Shown here: in pieces, positions 11,146 to 43,864 of the stretch | How the letters are laid out: the number at the start of each line of letters is the position of its first letter | How positions within the stretch are numbered: the stretch's first letter is position 1 | Assembly (NCBI GenBank): GCA_964019165.1 | Contig: OZ025274.1 | Location: forward strand, 5,840,868-5,904,867 | DNA: 64,000 bases | Reading direction: 5' to 3' | Source of the DNA: Mastigias papua | Taxonomy: Eukaryota > Cnidaria > Scyphozoa > Rhizostomeae > Mastigiidae | The notes under the pieces: model-generated | The model's database searches: none | Told to the model about the DNA's origin: nothing | Seen by the model: the letters and a program-made list of their open reading frames with translations, nothing else | Position numbers and translations under genes: made by a program

Positions 11146-11873
11146 AATTTTTCCGAAATGCAGCTTTCCATATTCGAAGGTTTGAAAGTTTTGTTGGAAG
11201 TGAAGGTTTTAAGCAAGGTTTATCATAGTTCAGTAGTCTGTTTGAAGTGAGTTTTTTGACTGGTGTTTGAGGCGCTACCTCGAAGCTGACCACCCAAACA
11301 ATAAGGGAAAAGTATGATATATTTAAACTGAAGTCAAAGAACGTGTGCTGCATGGATTTCCAAAAACAGACGTTGTCAGAATGGATTAAAAGAAAATCTA
11401 TGACTTGTGATGAAGTAGAGAAAACAACGGAAATTCGACAGGCTATTGAAATACTTGGTAAGTTTTCCCTGTTCAAAGAAAGTGGAGAAACAGGGTCAAT
11501 AGTTTTGAGGGTATCCTCCTTACTTGAAATGGATTTTAAAAATCAAAAATCGCTCCATGAAACAAATGAAAATTGCAAGCATTTTTCAAAAAGCAGTGGA
11601 AAACGTAATTATCTTAAAATCCCTAATATGGTCAATAGGAATATGATTGTGTACGTATTATATTTGTATCGACACTTTGAAGATGGCTAGGTATAATTTT
11701 GATAAGTCAGACTTGCAGATTCACCCCTGTCAGAATCTTCTTATTAGAAGAAAGACAGTATTTGGTAGATGTAGATTGTACTTTCTCAAGAAAATCCAAC
11801 TCGGTGACAGACATTCGCTGACTCAGACAATTTCCCATCTTCCTTCAGAGTACGGCTTAACGCGATTCTACTG
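10856..11873 (+). mobile_element. pogo/Tigger-like DNA transposon relic
   Basis: The right end read inwards is CAGTAGAATCGCGTTAAGCC (11854-11873), close in form to Tigger termini. The left side has tandem 97-bp units with related sequence. Between them, 11343-11470 reads KQTLSEWIKRKSM, like a CENP-B/pogo helix-turn-helix. No DDE domain is recognisable and the left terminus is lost. Superfamily assignment is inference. Confidence 0.42.
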
Positions 11874-14140
11874 TGTATGTATATACACACACTTGGAGCA
11901 ACATGTGTTGGCCTAAATTAAACCGCATAAATTGAACAAAAAGATTGATAGTTGACACAGTAACATCCTTTTATATGAATTACGTACAAAACTGACAGCT
12001 GCACTTACAATGTTTCCTCATTTTATAATCCAGGGTGCATTACTTCGAAGCCAAGTCCGTTATTTCGTTTAAAATATAAGCAGACATCTTGAACCCATAA
12101 CAAGACAGATTGCAAATCACTGAATACTACCAAGGGAGGCGAGTCTTCTAGTTTATTGCAGTTCTGATGAGCTTCAAATTTGAGCTGCTAATTCCTACTC
12201 ATTCTGGGCCTAGTTGAACAATGCAAATATACTCTTGGGAAATATTTCTGAAGCTGACGTCCGTGGCATTGGGGATTGCCTCGAAAATAACGTCCCAGTT
12301 GAGAATTGCAAAAAGAAGAACAGGTGTCAAACAAAATGTATTTCATTGAAATAAATTATTTTAATATGTATTTTTATAACGGGATAAAATACAGTATATA
12401 CCCATTTCTTTATAAGGACAAAAAATGTCAAATGACTTTGACGAATAATTTTGATTTGAAAATAATGCTTTTGATGAAATCTTAGCAAGAAAGCTAACTC
12501 ATCGATTTTTTTCCAACGCAATTAAGTCAATTGCAACATGTCTGGCCAATAGCATAATGGCCTCGCACTTGATTTTGTGAATCACAGAAATAGTCCAGCT
12601 TGTGGCAACGGTTGTATGACAATCTCGTTCACCTAAAATTGTTCTCGAACTTTGTAATTCAAAAAGGTTTCATGAAGAGACACTCCAGCGAAAGTGGAAA
12701 GTCTTGGTCCGTTATAAAGAATATAGGCATATGATAAATCTATTTGATTTTATTAAACTTGACAACAAGTTACATAACTCAGTTGCTACGCACGTTGCCA
12801 TAAAATCTATCAAATGACTATCGAAGACCCTAAGAGACGGGTGAAATTTATCTCCTCGAACAAGAAACGAGGGTTTTTAACATGGAATCGTTGAAATCAA
12901 CAAACCAACAAACAATTGCTTCAAAAACTACCTTAGAATATCTTTGCTATCCCCTCCCATCTCTACATCTTGAATCAGATGCAAAGCATTCCAGAAGCAA
13001 TTCCGAAACAAACCGTAAGCTACACAAACATCCATACGATATGGAACTATAATTCACATTAATTCACAGCCGAGACATATCCTAAGATTTTCTCTTTGGA
13101 GGTGCCCGAAGGTGCTTGTATAAAATCATGCTATCCACAGGGAGATCTCAGTACTCCCTGACAGGACCTCTCGACTACACTCCGTGGTCCACCTCATTAT
13201 ATATAATAATCAATACAAAAATCTGATGGCACCGTAATGCCTAAATTCTAATTTAAGTTAAAATAACTATTAGAAGGATTAGCGGTGTTATTAAATTCTC
13301 ATCTCTTCATTTCAGTCTTGCGTTGATAAGAAAACAGAGCAAATGAGTTGAACCAAAATGACCCTAAGGAATCAGTCTGCCATATTAAGCTACTATTGGA
13401 AAGATATAGTTGTCTGGTAAGCAAAAATGACAATCAAAGTTGCACTGTCAGAGAGCTGTCAGTGAGAAACTAGAGCAAATTCAGTGTTACTATGAACTCA
13501 ACTGGGATTCGATCTTCCTCGCGTTCCTCTCTTATAATTTGAAAATTACTAACAATCATCTATTAAGAACCACCGGTACACTGAATGCCTGCTAATACTT
13601 GAATGAATGCTTCCTCCTACAACATTTGTGCACAACTGCTTTAACATTTCAATATGGATTTATAGGAATTTCAGAGAATTACGGCGGGGGGCAGCGAAAT
13701 GAGAAGACGAGCCTGCGTCCAACTTCTTCCAAATTATTTACCCTATACTCAGTAAAGGATCCAGGGGACGGGGGCATGGCCCCCAAACAATAAGAAGTCA
13801 TCATGGTTTTACCATGCCCTTTTGAGCTACCATGTGATTCTAGCCAAATGTCCCCACGCTCCATGCTAGATCTGCCACTGCTTATACCGTATATAGCCAT
13901 CCCAAACATTCTGCTGCAGGTTTCTCCATCCAACTTAATCACCATTTTTGAAACTAGACAGGCACTTAACAATGTATGTAGGAAGGAGCATTTTACTCTT
14001 TTATCTGACATACAACGTTGGACAAATGGAAGGGAAATATCTCCAAACATGTGTGAATTCAAACAATAACTAACGCTGGACGAATGGAGGACGACTAAAT
14101 GCACAAACTGCAGTTACAGTCCTAGTTGTTAGCTAAATCA
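11874..14140. other. Convergent intergenic region between SDS and OSBP 3' ends
   Basis: Nothing coding is supported. A G-rich stretch at 13681-13795 (ggcggggggcagcg, ccaggggacgggggcatgg) looks transposon-derived but has no partner end. The OSBP 3' UTR must lie in the right part. No clear polyadenylation signal was found by eye. Confidence 0.45.
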
Positions 14141-33661
<19,521 letters not shown>

Positions 33662-33793
33662 TTTTGAAAATGGCAAAGAAAGGTCGATGATTAATTCGAC
33701 CCAAATCAACATCCAGTCATAGTCTCCACTTGAAGTAGTCAGGCCACTGGTCACGTGATTGAAGTCGTTGGGTCTGGGGAGAGGTTGAAACAA

Positions 33794-36186
33794 GAAAGAA
33801 CATTCAGTAGAAAAATATTACCGAGGAGAGATATTAGGGACCATAAATTGATGACATCTACACGAGAGGGGGAGGGGGGTCAATAAAATTGACCGTAAAT
33901 TGTGGATGGTGCGGGAAGAGGAAGTGGCTCCAATACTAAAATGCGGGCAGGTGTGGGGGGATTAGCAAAGATTTGAATATTTCTCAAAAATGGCAGGGAA
34001 TCTTGCAATTCGACTTAATTGGACATTTGAGGATGGTGGGGAGGGGTCAAACTTTTAGTGCCTTATGTAGACGTCATAAATAGATGGCCCCTTATCTGAC
34101 TATTGAATTGCTAACCAAATAAAATCACAAGTAGTACCAAAACGGGTCCACCTAGAAGAGAGGTCCCGTTCGGATCCGTACCTAAAACTTCTCGCATACA
34201 TTCACAAATCGGCTCTCGTCGGACAAGCTTAGAAATGACGAAAGGTGGAGCCACTTGTAGGCTATGGCCAAAATTATGGGACCTGTCCATTCGTGAGTGC
34301 ATAGAAAGAACAGTTCTGCACAGATAAGTTCCAAGACATAATGTAGAGGATAATCCAGGATGGGAGAAGAAGGGGGTCTAGAGGGCTTGCTCCGAAAAAG
34401 TCTTGTAGACAACGCTCTTCAAGCCCTCGCAAATGCAAAGGAATACCTTATTTGAAGCATTTTCCTCTAATACGTATCTGCACTAGCTTTGCCCACCTAC
34501 TTCCATTAATTTTATAGCGCTTTTGGAAAAATCGTATGCACCATATTTTAGACAGGTGGATGGTCTGGAATCCCACTACCCCATTGGGTACGCCACTGAC
34601 ATCACGTAAAAAGGAAGCTTATCTGTACCTACGTGGAAGTGTAAATGTAGCCTAAAACTGCTTTAGAAAGGCTCTACCGCGGAAATTCCCCAGGAAATAT
34701 ATCCGTACCATAGATCAGTGACCATAGCATATCGGGTGCGAGACCAGAGGGCGGCTGTATTTCCTCTACTTTTCCTAGTAGCTACACCCTTGCATACACG
34801 TCCTTTTCTAACAGAAACCTTGCTGAAGGCCTAGCTCTTAAAGTTCTATATTTTTGGACTTCTTTTAGCCGTTTTGTAGCATTAAAAGTTCCTCAAGTTC
34901 TTTAAGTTGAGAAAGCTCAGTACTGGAACTTTGAAACCTAAGAAAGTTTATAAGTTTTAACACGTTTGAAATTCCAACTTTCAAGTAAGCCCACCTTCTC
35001 TTTTGCTTACTCTGCATGTATTCCCTTTGATAATTTAGTGTCATCTTTCTGCAGCAAACTCAATACTAAGAAAGGCGTTTGAAAGTTTCAACACTGAAAC
35101 CATGAAAATGCAAAGAACGTTTCAGTATTGGGCAAAAAGATTTTCTTTTTATTAAAAAAAGGCGTGTATTCGTGCTCTTTTTGTGCATTCGTGCACTTTT
35201 AGTTATCCTAATCACGCACACTTGTTATGTACACGTATTTTTTATAAGAAACAAGTATATAGGAAACATGAGGCTCAAATCAGGGCAAAAATCAAGAAAC
35301 AATTAAGAAACACAGGCAGGCTGAGTTTCAAAAGTAAACTTGAAACATCTACTTTCGCAAGAAAATTTTAAATTGAACTGGAAACAACAAACAACATCCA
35401 TCTCTCAAATGTTCTTAACTAAAACTTGAATTTCTCGTCTCATAGTTGCCTTGTTGCTATAGAAAATTTGAAAAAATTTTAAGAAACACCTTAGAGACAT
35501 TTAAAGCTGGTTTTGAAAAAATATTAAGAAACATCCAGGCTGAAGGGAGGGAGTTTGTTTCTTATATAAAAAGAGACGTGTATTCGTGCTCTTTTCTGTG
35601 CATTCGTGCTCTTTTCGTTATCCTAATCACGCACACTTATGGCGTATTGAAATGAAATCCAAGGGTTTCCAGGTATTAGAACAAGCTCAGTTAACCATGG
35701 TGCAAAACAGATTTAGTCATCTTGCATCCTGAAAACACGCAAAGATGGGCTAGTGAAAATCCAGTTGCCTAAACTTGCTGACGGTGTAGCGTTGTTGAAC
35801 GAAAATAGTTTAAGAAACTTAGCAAAATCACCTCTGAAGACTCTGAACACAAACACCATTAAATTGAGTGATAACTTCATTACTAGTGTCTATTTATTTA
35901 TTGGTTGGTATATATTACTTTGGCTTGACGAGAAACCAGACTAGAATAAAATATTATCATTATTATTGGTAGGGATGCCGCTAAAAAGTTTAAGAATGGG
36001 GCTTTGCTGTAGGCTTTTTCAGTTGTTACGGCCATAACCACACCAAGAATATTATTCAAACTGTTCAAATTTAGTACATGAATGTTATACATAAGCTAAA
36101 CGTAATCAACAGAAAGCATGATAAAACCTTAAGTAAGGCTGGTTCATACTGCCAAGTTAGGAACTCACAACACTAAATTTTTTGTT
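33794..36186. other. Region upstream of OSBP
   Basis: Possible OSBP 5' UTR or promoter near 33700-34000, with no motif I can name. G-rich patches at 33870-34040. A pair of direct repeats is listed separately. Confidence 0.4.
35160..35645 (+). repeat. Direct repeat pair about 410 bp apart
   Basis: 35164-35228 and 35575-35638 share cgtgtattcgtgctctttt, tgtgcattcgtgc and ttatcctaatcacgcacact nearly base for base. Between them is taagaaac-rich sequence, suggesting one and a half tandem units. Confidence 0.65.
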
Positions 36187-36189
36187 GTT

Positions 36190-38000
36190 TTTTGCTAAGT
36201 AATGCCGGGGAACGCCCATGGAAGTTAAGTAGATAAGGAGATAAGATCAAGTTTGTTGAAATTAGATTTGAAGCAAGATAAGTTGTAGGATTCAGGAAAG
36301 GAAGTGGAAGGTGAGGTGTTCCAAAGTTGACAAGTTCTTGGAATGAAAGATGACTTGTGGGAACGAGCTCATGAACTAGGCAACATGACTTGGAAAGGTC
36401 ATGATTGGGTAGAGGTTCTGGTGGGTCGAACATGCCCAAGCCCGTCGGAACCAGGGGGGCTGGGGGGCTTCAGCCACCCCAATATTTTGCAACTATTTGC
36501 TCTTTAAATGTTCGAGAAAACATTGCAAGGCCATACTATAAATTCGCAAAAATATTAGTCCCAGTTCAGTTATCAGTTACCCCTTTCAATCATTTATTGC
36601 GTGTTCAAAGAACCAATGTATCCTTGATCAGGAACGTTAAACAGCATGAGCGAAGAAAGTGAAGGCTTGAAAACTGAATATGTTATGCGAAGATGCTGGG
36701 AGGGCGTCAGGGTCTGACTTTTATGTTCCATCAACCTTAAAACACTTCATTGTTAATAGTATTGTTTGGTAATTTGACTATTTGGTAAGCAGATTTTTGG
36801 ACAATTTTCGAACACAGATTTGTGTAGCACACAGGGTAAATGTAGGACACAAAAGCACACAAGCATAGGTGATTGAAAAAGAGTGTTGAGAGGATCGTTA
36901 AATTTTGTTTTGGCAGTGTTTATGATTTCTTAAGTTGATTGCTGGCGTGCATTGTACGGAGACAGCACGAAAGTTTTGCTGTCAATGACTGCAAAGTATT
37001 CCGATAGCTTTTTCAGCCACAGGTAATGTTAGTAGATGACTGCAAATACATAGATTCCAGCCAATTTACAACTTCCATTTCAAAAATTGTCTTAATTCTG
37101 TAAATAATAATTCATCTATTAAAAATGGCAATTTGTAAAGCCAGGCTGCTCTCCAGCAATCTAAAGGGCGTGGTCGAACACAAATGCTCCCGAAGCCCAG
37201 TGCAGTTTACTTTATTCACAGCCCCCCCCCCAATATCAATTTCGTTCCGACGGGCCTGATGCCTCAGTGGATCAGGAATAATATTCGTCATCTCCAGTGA
37301 ACAATACCCAAGAAAATAATTGAAAGTGAGAGAGAGATTGGAGAGATTTGGATAGGTTTGGATTATTGATGAAACGGATGGCTTTGGACAGGACGGTGTC
37401 AAGAAGATGTAAAGAAGATTTAGGAGCACCATTCCAAACAGTAGTCTAGAGATGGACGAATCTAAGATTTTTATAATGTCGACAACTGATAAGGAAAGAA
37501 AAATCCACGGGCCCTGGAAAGGAAGCCAAGATTCTGAGATGCATGCTTAGCAATGGAGTGGATGACGGGATTCCAAGTGAGATTAGATGACACTGAAAGA
37601 CCAAGCATAGTGAAAGAAGATGCAATGTCCAGTTCATGACCACTCATGAATACAGGGGGAGGGGGAAGCCTTGATGATGTTTACGTAAAAAATCTGTGGC
37701 GTCTTTCCTTTATTGAACTTAACAAGGTTGTCATTATCCCTCTGCTCTGTATTTGGTAAGTCACTGGTGAGAAGTGAAGCTTAGGTTTTACGATAGGGTG
37801 AAACATTGGGGTAGGAAAGTTGTTGTGGACTAGATGAAAAAGATGAACTTAGATACGTATCATCAGCGAAAGAGCATATACTAGAAGATGTGAGGCGAAG
37901 GTAGGTCATTTAGGAAGAGGGTGGATAAAACAGGAGAGTGAATAAATCCTACACTTGTCGGACAGGACGGATTAGCACTCCCCCCAGAAAAAATTTGGCC
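36190..38000 (-). mobile_element. Non-LTR retrotransposon relic (reverse transcriptase), interrupted
   Basis: Minus-strand frames, broken by stops and shifts, read the RT catalytic block SFADDTYLSSSF (codons at 37859-37870), then LGLSVSSNLTWNPVIHSIAK, IRPSLDYC and the post-RT tail ending at SFIPRTCQLWNT-like and KLDLISL-like sequence near 36220. This order is that of CR1/L2/Jockey-type LINEs. The element is split by a DNA transposon at 36437-37258 and is non-functional. Confidence 0.75.
36437..37258. mobile_element. hAT-like non-autonomous DNA transposon inside a LINE
   Basis: 822 bp with inverted ends CAAGCCCGTCGGAAC and CAGGCCCGTCGGAAC (14/15) and a 5-bp duplication ATGCC (36432-36436, 37259-37263). 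Removing it rejoins the LINE reading across PLRH. G-runs follow both ends. CAG-type ends and 5-bp duplication fit some hAT groups. No transposase seen. Confidence 0.78.
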
Positions 38001-39964
38001 TAAAGGTCTTGTTGCCAAAAGGCTATACATTTCACTCTACAACTTACTCGACTTTCTAACTTGGAACCTCGTTTTCACAAAAATATCAGCAATTGCTGAA
38101 TAAATCTCAGAAAAGCGATGAAGTAGGTATATGCAAACTATGCAAAAGTCGAGAAACCGGCCAAACGGCAATACAACGCTATATACAACTTCAAAATCTA
38201 CTAGATTATTTTATCAAGATCAAAAACACTATACAAGGCAAATGTGTAGACTTCTTACTGGGGTTTTTTCAATTTCGGCTATTTTGATCACTGTAGACAA
38301 TCGAGGATGTGGAAGCCAAATTTGCATAAACTTTGTGTAATCCCTTTAGCAAATGGTTTATATGGGTGTTTCCGCTGAAACGCGCAGTGTTCATAATGCC
38401 ATGTCTTAACACTGAACATTTACAATGTCTATAGCACTATATGTGCTGTTAAATTAAGGAACCTTGAACTAGAGACTTAACTTAGAACTTTAAATGCTAA
38501 CATGCGGTGAAAGAAGGTAAAAAACTAAGACACATTTAGAATTAGGCCTTGCGTTAGGTTCCTTAGAAAAGAAACAACTGTTCACAAGGAGTGATTAAGT
38601 GCAGATAAATCAAAGTCAGTAAACTTGGAAATCCTTGAAAACACCTTGGACAAGACCCAGCACGGATCCAACGGAAAGTCGGGGGACCATACCCCCAAAA
38701 AGTAATATTTAGCATCGCTAAAATTTGTGTTCAGAGACATGCCACTTGGAGTAGGCCAGAAAATAAATAAGAAATGAATTGAACACTCTACATAACACTC
38801 CAAAAGTTTTGGAAGGGCATGGCTATGAACAATTTCCGCCACCCTCATAATTTTATTTGGGAAACGGCCCCGCCTAAATCTTAACTCTGGATACGCCTAT
38901 GGACAATGCTGCAGTAACATGAGAGAATCAAATAACTGAACCAATGTGAGCATGGAGCAAGAACCAACAGGAAACAACTAAGCAACATCCTATATTTGGA
39001 ACAAAATTGGGCCAGTTGTAGAGCCAGAACAGCTACAAAAACAGGGAGTAACAAGTGCGTCGTTTTTTATGGTCCTAGCCATAGTATGTAGGCAAAGTAC
39101 AGGATTTTTTTACAAAGAATCTAGCTCAAAGCCTTTTTACATAAACGTCCTTGTTTTTGGACCTCTCTTGAAGATATTGTAGTACCAACTCCTTAACTTT
39201 CACTGTACACTTAGAATTTTTGACTTATAAATGTTTAAGTTTCTTGGTACATGAATAACCAACAATTCATTAGAATTTGACTTCAATGAATGGAACCGGT
39301 TGCCTACTACTCGATTGTTAGCAGCGATAAGAACATTCAAAATTGAATAGTTCCTTAATAATTCTGTCTCTAGTATTACAGGTTTCTTAAAAATTCTTTT
39401 GGGATTTTACAGGTAGGTTCCCTACAAAGTGATTGCTTCCAAAAATCACATGCATCAATGGGTGTAGGGGGGCTGCAAACTGTGTCTCCAAATGAATATG
39501 AAAATAGGTGAATTTTAAAGGGGCTGCAAACTGTCTACCCGAATAAAAAAGACAATTGGTCAGGATGGACCACAATTTCCCAAGCTGATTGTTGTCTAGC
39601 GGCATTGAGCTGAAGCTATCTTTGGTAAAAGCTATTTGTTTCTGTAAAACATACTCTGAGCGAGATCGACTTTTGCCCAGCCGGGAGGATTGGAGCTCCC
39701 AATCCCCGCCTCTTTCTGCAGCTTTATGTGGGTATCGTATTCTCAGCTATTTCCAGTAAATAATCAAGAAAAGGCCAGGGCAACATCATACTGCAGAACC
39801 CAAATGACATTGAGGTAGACAAGTAATCAAAGAGATATAAGTTCCTTTTTCGGTTGTGGATAAGAAAAACTAAATATCTGGTATTACAAGTTTGTTCGAA
39901 CTTCATGGGGCACAATTAGAGATGTCTTGACAGCCTTGGAACTTCTAGGGGTAGCATCCAGCTG
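38001..39964. other. Intergenic, unrecognised; part of a dispersed repeat
   Basis: 39460-39600 matches, inverted, 61960-62075 (gtccatcctgacc, gggtagacagtttgc). Otherwise nothing supported. Confidence 0.45.
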
Positions 39965-39972
39965 TCCTAAAA

Positions 39973-40125
39973 CAGATGTGTCCAAAGTTTTCTTAGCGAG
40001 GATCTAACGCCGAAAAATTAACAAGGAACCAAGCCTTGAAATGCATTATAAAACGCTGCTGAGAGCCAATAAAACCTGGACAGTGGGCCGCAGTTGGCCC
40101 TCAGCCTGCAGTTTAGACACCCCTG
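39973..40125. mobile_element. Short hAT MITE
   Basis: 153 bp with a perfect 8-bp duplication TCCTAAAA (39965-39972, 40126-40133). Ends are CAGATGTGTCCAAA and CAGGGGTGTCTAAA. The right end continues with a GGGCCGCAGTTGGCCC-type palindromic block typical of hAT (Charlie-like) termini. Confidence 0.85.
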
Positions 40126-40556
40126 TCCTAAAAGTTTTTGGGGGGACACACATACCATACCCTGGAGACGCGACTTTTCTCGTTAATATGACAAACCAAT
40201 AAACATGGTTGCATTGATGTATTCTATCGCTTGAGATGAATATTTGTAGAAGAAATATGCCGCTCGTTTCCTAAGAACATTTACAATCTTTGACTGCTTA
40301 TACTGTAAAGTAACTTCACTTACGTATGCCTTCCTACTTTGCAAGCCAAGTTTCTTTTCTGTTGACGTATTTTGACATTTTCCTCCCGGCTTTGCCTGTT
40401 GCATTCATCACACAAATTTCCCATCTGTTTACAAATGAGAAGCAGTGTGCACTCTGTCAAAATAGTATGCACTTTTCGTGTGTGCGAGACAAGATGAGAA
40501 GTTGTTTAGGTTCAAATAACATATGTGATAGTGTTTGAGTTTCAGCGTCATTTCTC

Positions 40557-41243
40557 TCAATGAGGATGTACCACATTGGAATATTCTGCTCGGAGCCTGG
40601 GACCCCCAGGAAGATAAGACACAGATTCAGATATTAAGATGAATGACTTAAAACCTCCAACTGAAAGCCAACGATAAGTTGAAACGATATTTTGCCAGAC
40701 TGTGGAGATATCATCGTATTTATCTTGTATTGACACTGGTTCCATCATATTTATGTAATCATCTGGAGAAGTATGGCATGCATGAAATCGTATGATAGTC
40801 ATGTGACCGTAGTCTAAATTTTGTTTAATAATGGATTGAAAATCGACCAAATTGTTTAACTTTTCTGATAGTGGTACTTTGTGCTAATATGAGTTAAAGC
40901 TTCTATTTTCATAAAATCTTTGGAGGATTAACAAGTTGAAACGTTGTGCACTTATTGGTCCTGACAATCTTACTAAGATTTTTTGATTTCCAATTGTCTC
41001 TATCTGAGTACCATGCCCTTTGTTGACAACGGTTATCATAGCCTTCCACTTTCTACGAACTGTTCCATCATGCAACATCTTATTCGTTTTCTTTGCAAAG
41101 TCTTCTGCCATGGATGGTATCATCATTTGCATCTGTCCAGACATTTCGCCGTGAAATAAATGGCGGGGAGCTACATATAAAAAGTGGGGGCTACAAGCAA
41201 GAAAAGCTGCTTGATAAAGGCTAGAAAGATCGCTAGCTAGCAA
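40557..41243 (-). pseudogene. Unrecognised open frame broken by one in-frame stop
   Basis: One minus-strand frame runs about 229 codons to a TGA at the left end, broken only by TAG at 40884-40886. Readable parts include RRKWKAMITVVNKGHGTQIE, KNLVDF-like sequence before QSIIKQNLDYGHMTIIRFHA, DKYDDISTVWQNIVSTYRWL and GGPRLRAEYSNVV. Composition looks protein-like (aromatic, charged, non-repetitive). I do not recognise the family. The first ATG in the frame lies well inside (EMSGQM). It could be a decayed gene, a transposon-derived frame or one exon of a larger gene. Confidence 0.35.
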
Positions 41244-43500
41244 AGAGCAGGAGGTTGAACCCCCCTCCCCCTAGCGACGCAGTGCTTGCTGTCTTCCTCT
41301 TGATTTTCTGCCTTTGATCTTTCCTGTCAAATCGGTGTGTTACCGCCGCTGGTTCCTTATAACATGGCTTATGAATTTCCTATGCTTCTCTTCGATTCTT
41401 CCTTATACAAGTCTTTCTGTCATTGCTATCTGGAGCACCTTCTCATTCAGTGGTGGCGCTAGAACCGAAAATTCGATATGCCTACGGACCCTGAATAGCT
41501 TAGGTAACGAAAAAATTGAAAATGATTTGCCGACATAATTTTTTAAAACCAATCTGTGTTTTCTAATTGCAAAATTGAAGGAGTAGCTTGAAAGTATATA
41601 CACTCTTTTTTATAAGAAGCAGTACAATTGAGGTTCAGGCTGGTTGTTCTTAATTTTTCCAAAATTTTGAGGCTATGTTGTCTTAATTTGTTCTTGAATT
41701 ATTGGGGAGTGGGCAATCTAGACATTAGGCAATATACAAGAGAACATTCAATGTTTATGAAACAGGTATTATTTTTATAAATTAGCAGAAGAAAAAATAT
41801 ATATCTACTTACAGATGTATAATTCTTGCTAAAAGTCTTGGAAAAATTACGGTTTTTTACACACTGATGATTTAGGGCCCCACAGCGTAAAGGTGTCAGA
41901 GTCTACCTATAATCTATTTGTACCATAAGGAATTATTTGTGACAACAGTAGTCCATATCTGTTTTTTCTATTTTTATGCTGGGTGTTATCTAATTATTCA
42001 TATTTAAAGAAAATAATATCTATCTTTCTATCTATACTTATTTAGAAGTAACATTTAATTAAAAAGCAAGGAATTACCTTATATGCATGTAAATAAGAAT
42101 GGCGGGAATCATTTCAAATGACAATCTATTTGCCTTGGAATTCTCCTTGGTCTCTAAATCTATGACTTCAAGATTTAACATTCGTTTCACAACAGCCAAT
42201 ACTCCAAATTTTTCAGTAGTTCTTAACATAGTTTCTCTTTCTATCCTGCTATGCAAATAAGATTAGCAAACCATCAATAACTAAAAAACATCCCTTGCTG
42301 AACGGATGATGCGCATAGCAAAAATTTATGAGACACGCCAGCAATTTGCATAGAGATTCGTTACCATAGAAGAAGTAAAACACTACACTTTTGTGGTGCT
42401 CGGTACCAATTCCCTTTCTTTGCCCAGACCCTTTGAATACACATTTGTGACGCGATAATAATATTAAAAACAGTCATGATCAGGATTGGACTGGTCGCTT
42501 TTTCTTTGAGATGCCACTTTTCGTAAAAGGTCCACGCTGGGTGTGGTCATTTACCTGCATTAGTCACATTTTCCCACAGGATGTCTCACCTCCTAAGTAT
42601 GTGCTTTCTGGAGAGAATGCTTATACCAAATAACAACTATCAAATATACAGCAGTTTGATGAAAACAGACAGAAAATTACAGCATGTAGTCACAGTGGCG
42701 TAATTGGCTTTTGTGGAATTTTCTATTACGCTGGGATTGGAAACCCAACATTGTCAGAGAAATTGAAAGACGGAGATATAACGATAGCTTTTAGACAGGA
42801 CATTAATCCATTATGACATACTGTCAGCCCATCACATGTGAGGTTCCTTTTCACAAACACATGAAATGAACCAAGAGGTTTCCGCTATACTCGTGGATTA
42901 CAGACCTTATAGCAAAGTAGTAAGAGCATTAATAACAGCGCACGAATTTCTACGTAAGAATATCCTGCTCACATAGGGGCTCTGTCGTTAATTTACAAGA
43001 GAATGTGAAAAAATTACGTAAACTTATATGTGCTCTGAATATAATCGTTCACATGTGCTCTGAATGTAATCACTGAACTCTGGTTTTTGTACTGAAATGT
43101 GCATTAAATGTTTGCAACTGCTGCACAGAACTGTTTTGACCAAATTCGTATTTCATTTTAGGGACAGTTACAGTTACTTTACTATTCCAGGTATTTGACT
43201 GCGCTCAGTTCTCTCGAGACAATCTGAAATTTGATCACACATTATCTTGAAGGCAGGGGAGCAGAAAAGGGAGCAGAGGGGTAGGTTGTCCCAGGTCCCG
43301 AGTCTAAGAAGGACCCAAGAGTTAAGAAATGAATTTGACTTCACTCGTGTTGTTGCTTTATATTAATTGCACCACAGTGACACTTGACATTTAGAAAAGG
43401 ACCTAGTGTTACTGAAGAGTACTCTTAACGTGTAACACAATGTATATTGGCTCAAATTTCTATGGCTCAGATATAGGATGTTGAGCTGTCCTTCATTATT
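41244..43500. other. Intergenic, nothing recognised
   Basis: AT-rich with only short frames. Confidence 0.5.
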
Positions 43501-43504
43501 GAGA

Positions 43505-43765
43505 TTTATGGCTGTCCTAAAACCATCGCTTCTGATTTTTGATTTGGCGGTAAGTGATCAATATACTCACGTAAAGCCGCTTGATAAGCTTGATAAACTG
43601 TTCATATCTGAGTCTTCACGATGAACTTATCAACTTGATGAAGGAAAGACGACATGTCCCTTAGACCATGCAGCAATTTTCATTAGCTTTCATACTCTTC
43701 TTGATTCGTTAAAGCTGATCAAGAGTAGCAGCAGGCCAATGACAGATCGTTGTGGCACTCTGGTG
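43505..43765 (-). mobile_element. LINE reverse transcriptase fragment
   Basis: Minus frames give a degraded ATRVPQRSVIGLLLL, resembling the GVPQGSVLGPLLF motif, and later KSEAMVLGQP. Many stops. Weak but orderly. Confidence 0.4.
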
Positions 43766-43864
43766 CCGAAGAGATGGCTTTTTAATTATTAAAAAGGATT
43801 TATTTATTACCAACTATTTTAAAAAGGAAGATATAGGACAATAACATAATTAAACCCTTATTTA

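Noticed and set aside
11343..11690. 115-codon open frame as a host gene
   Set aside because: Sits within a pogo-like relic, has no conserved domain beyond a weak HTH, and the frame decays.
13679..14104. 141-codon minus open frame next to the OSBP stop
   Set aside because: Overlaps the expected OSBP 3' UTR and a G-rich repeat-like stretch; sequence resembles no family.
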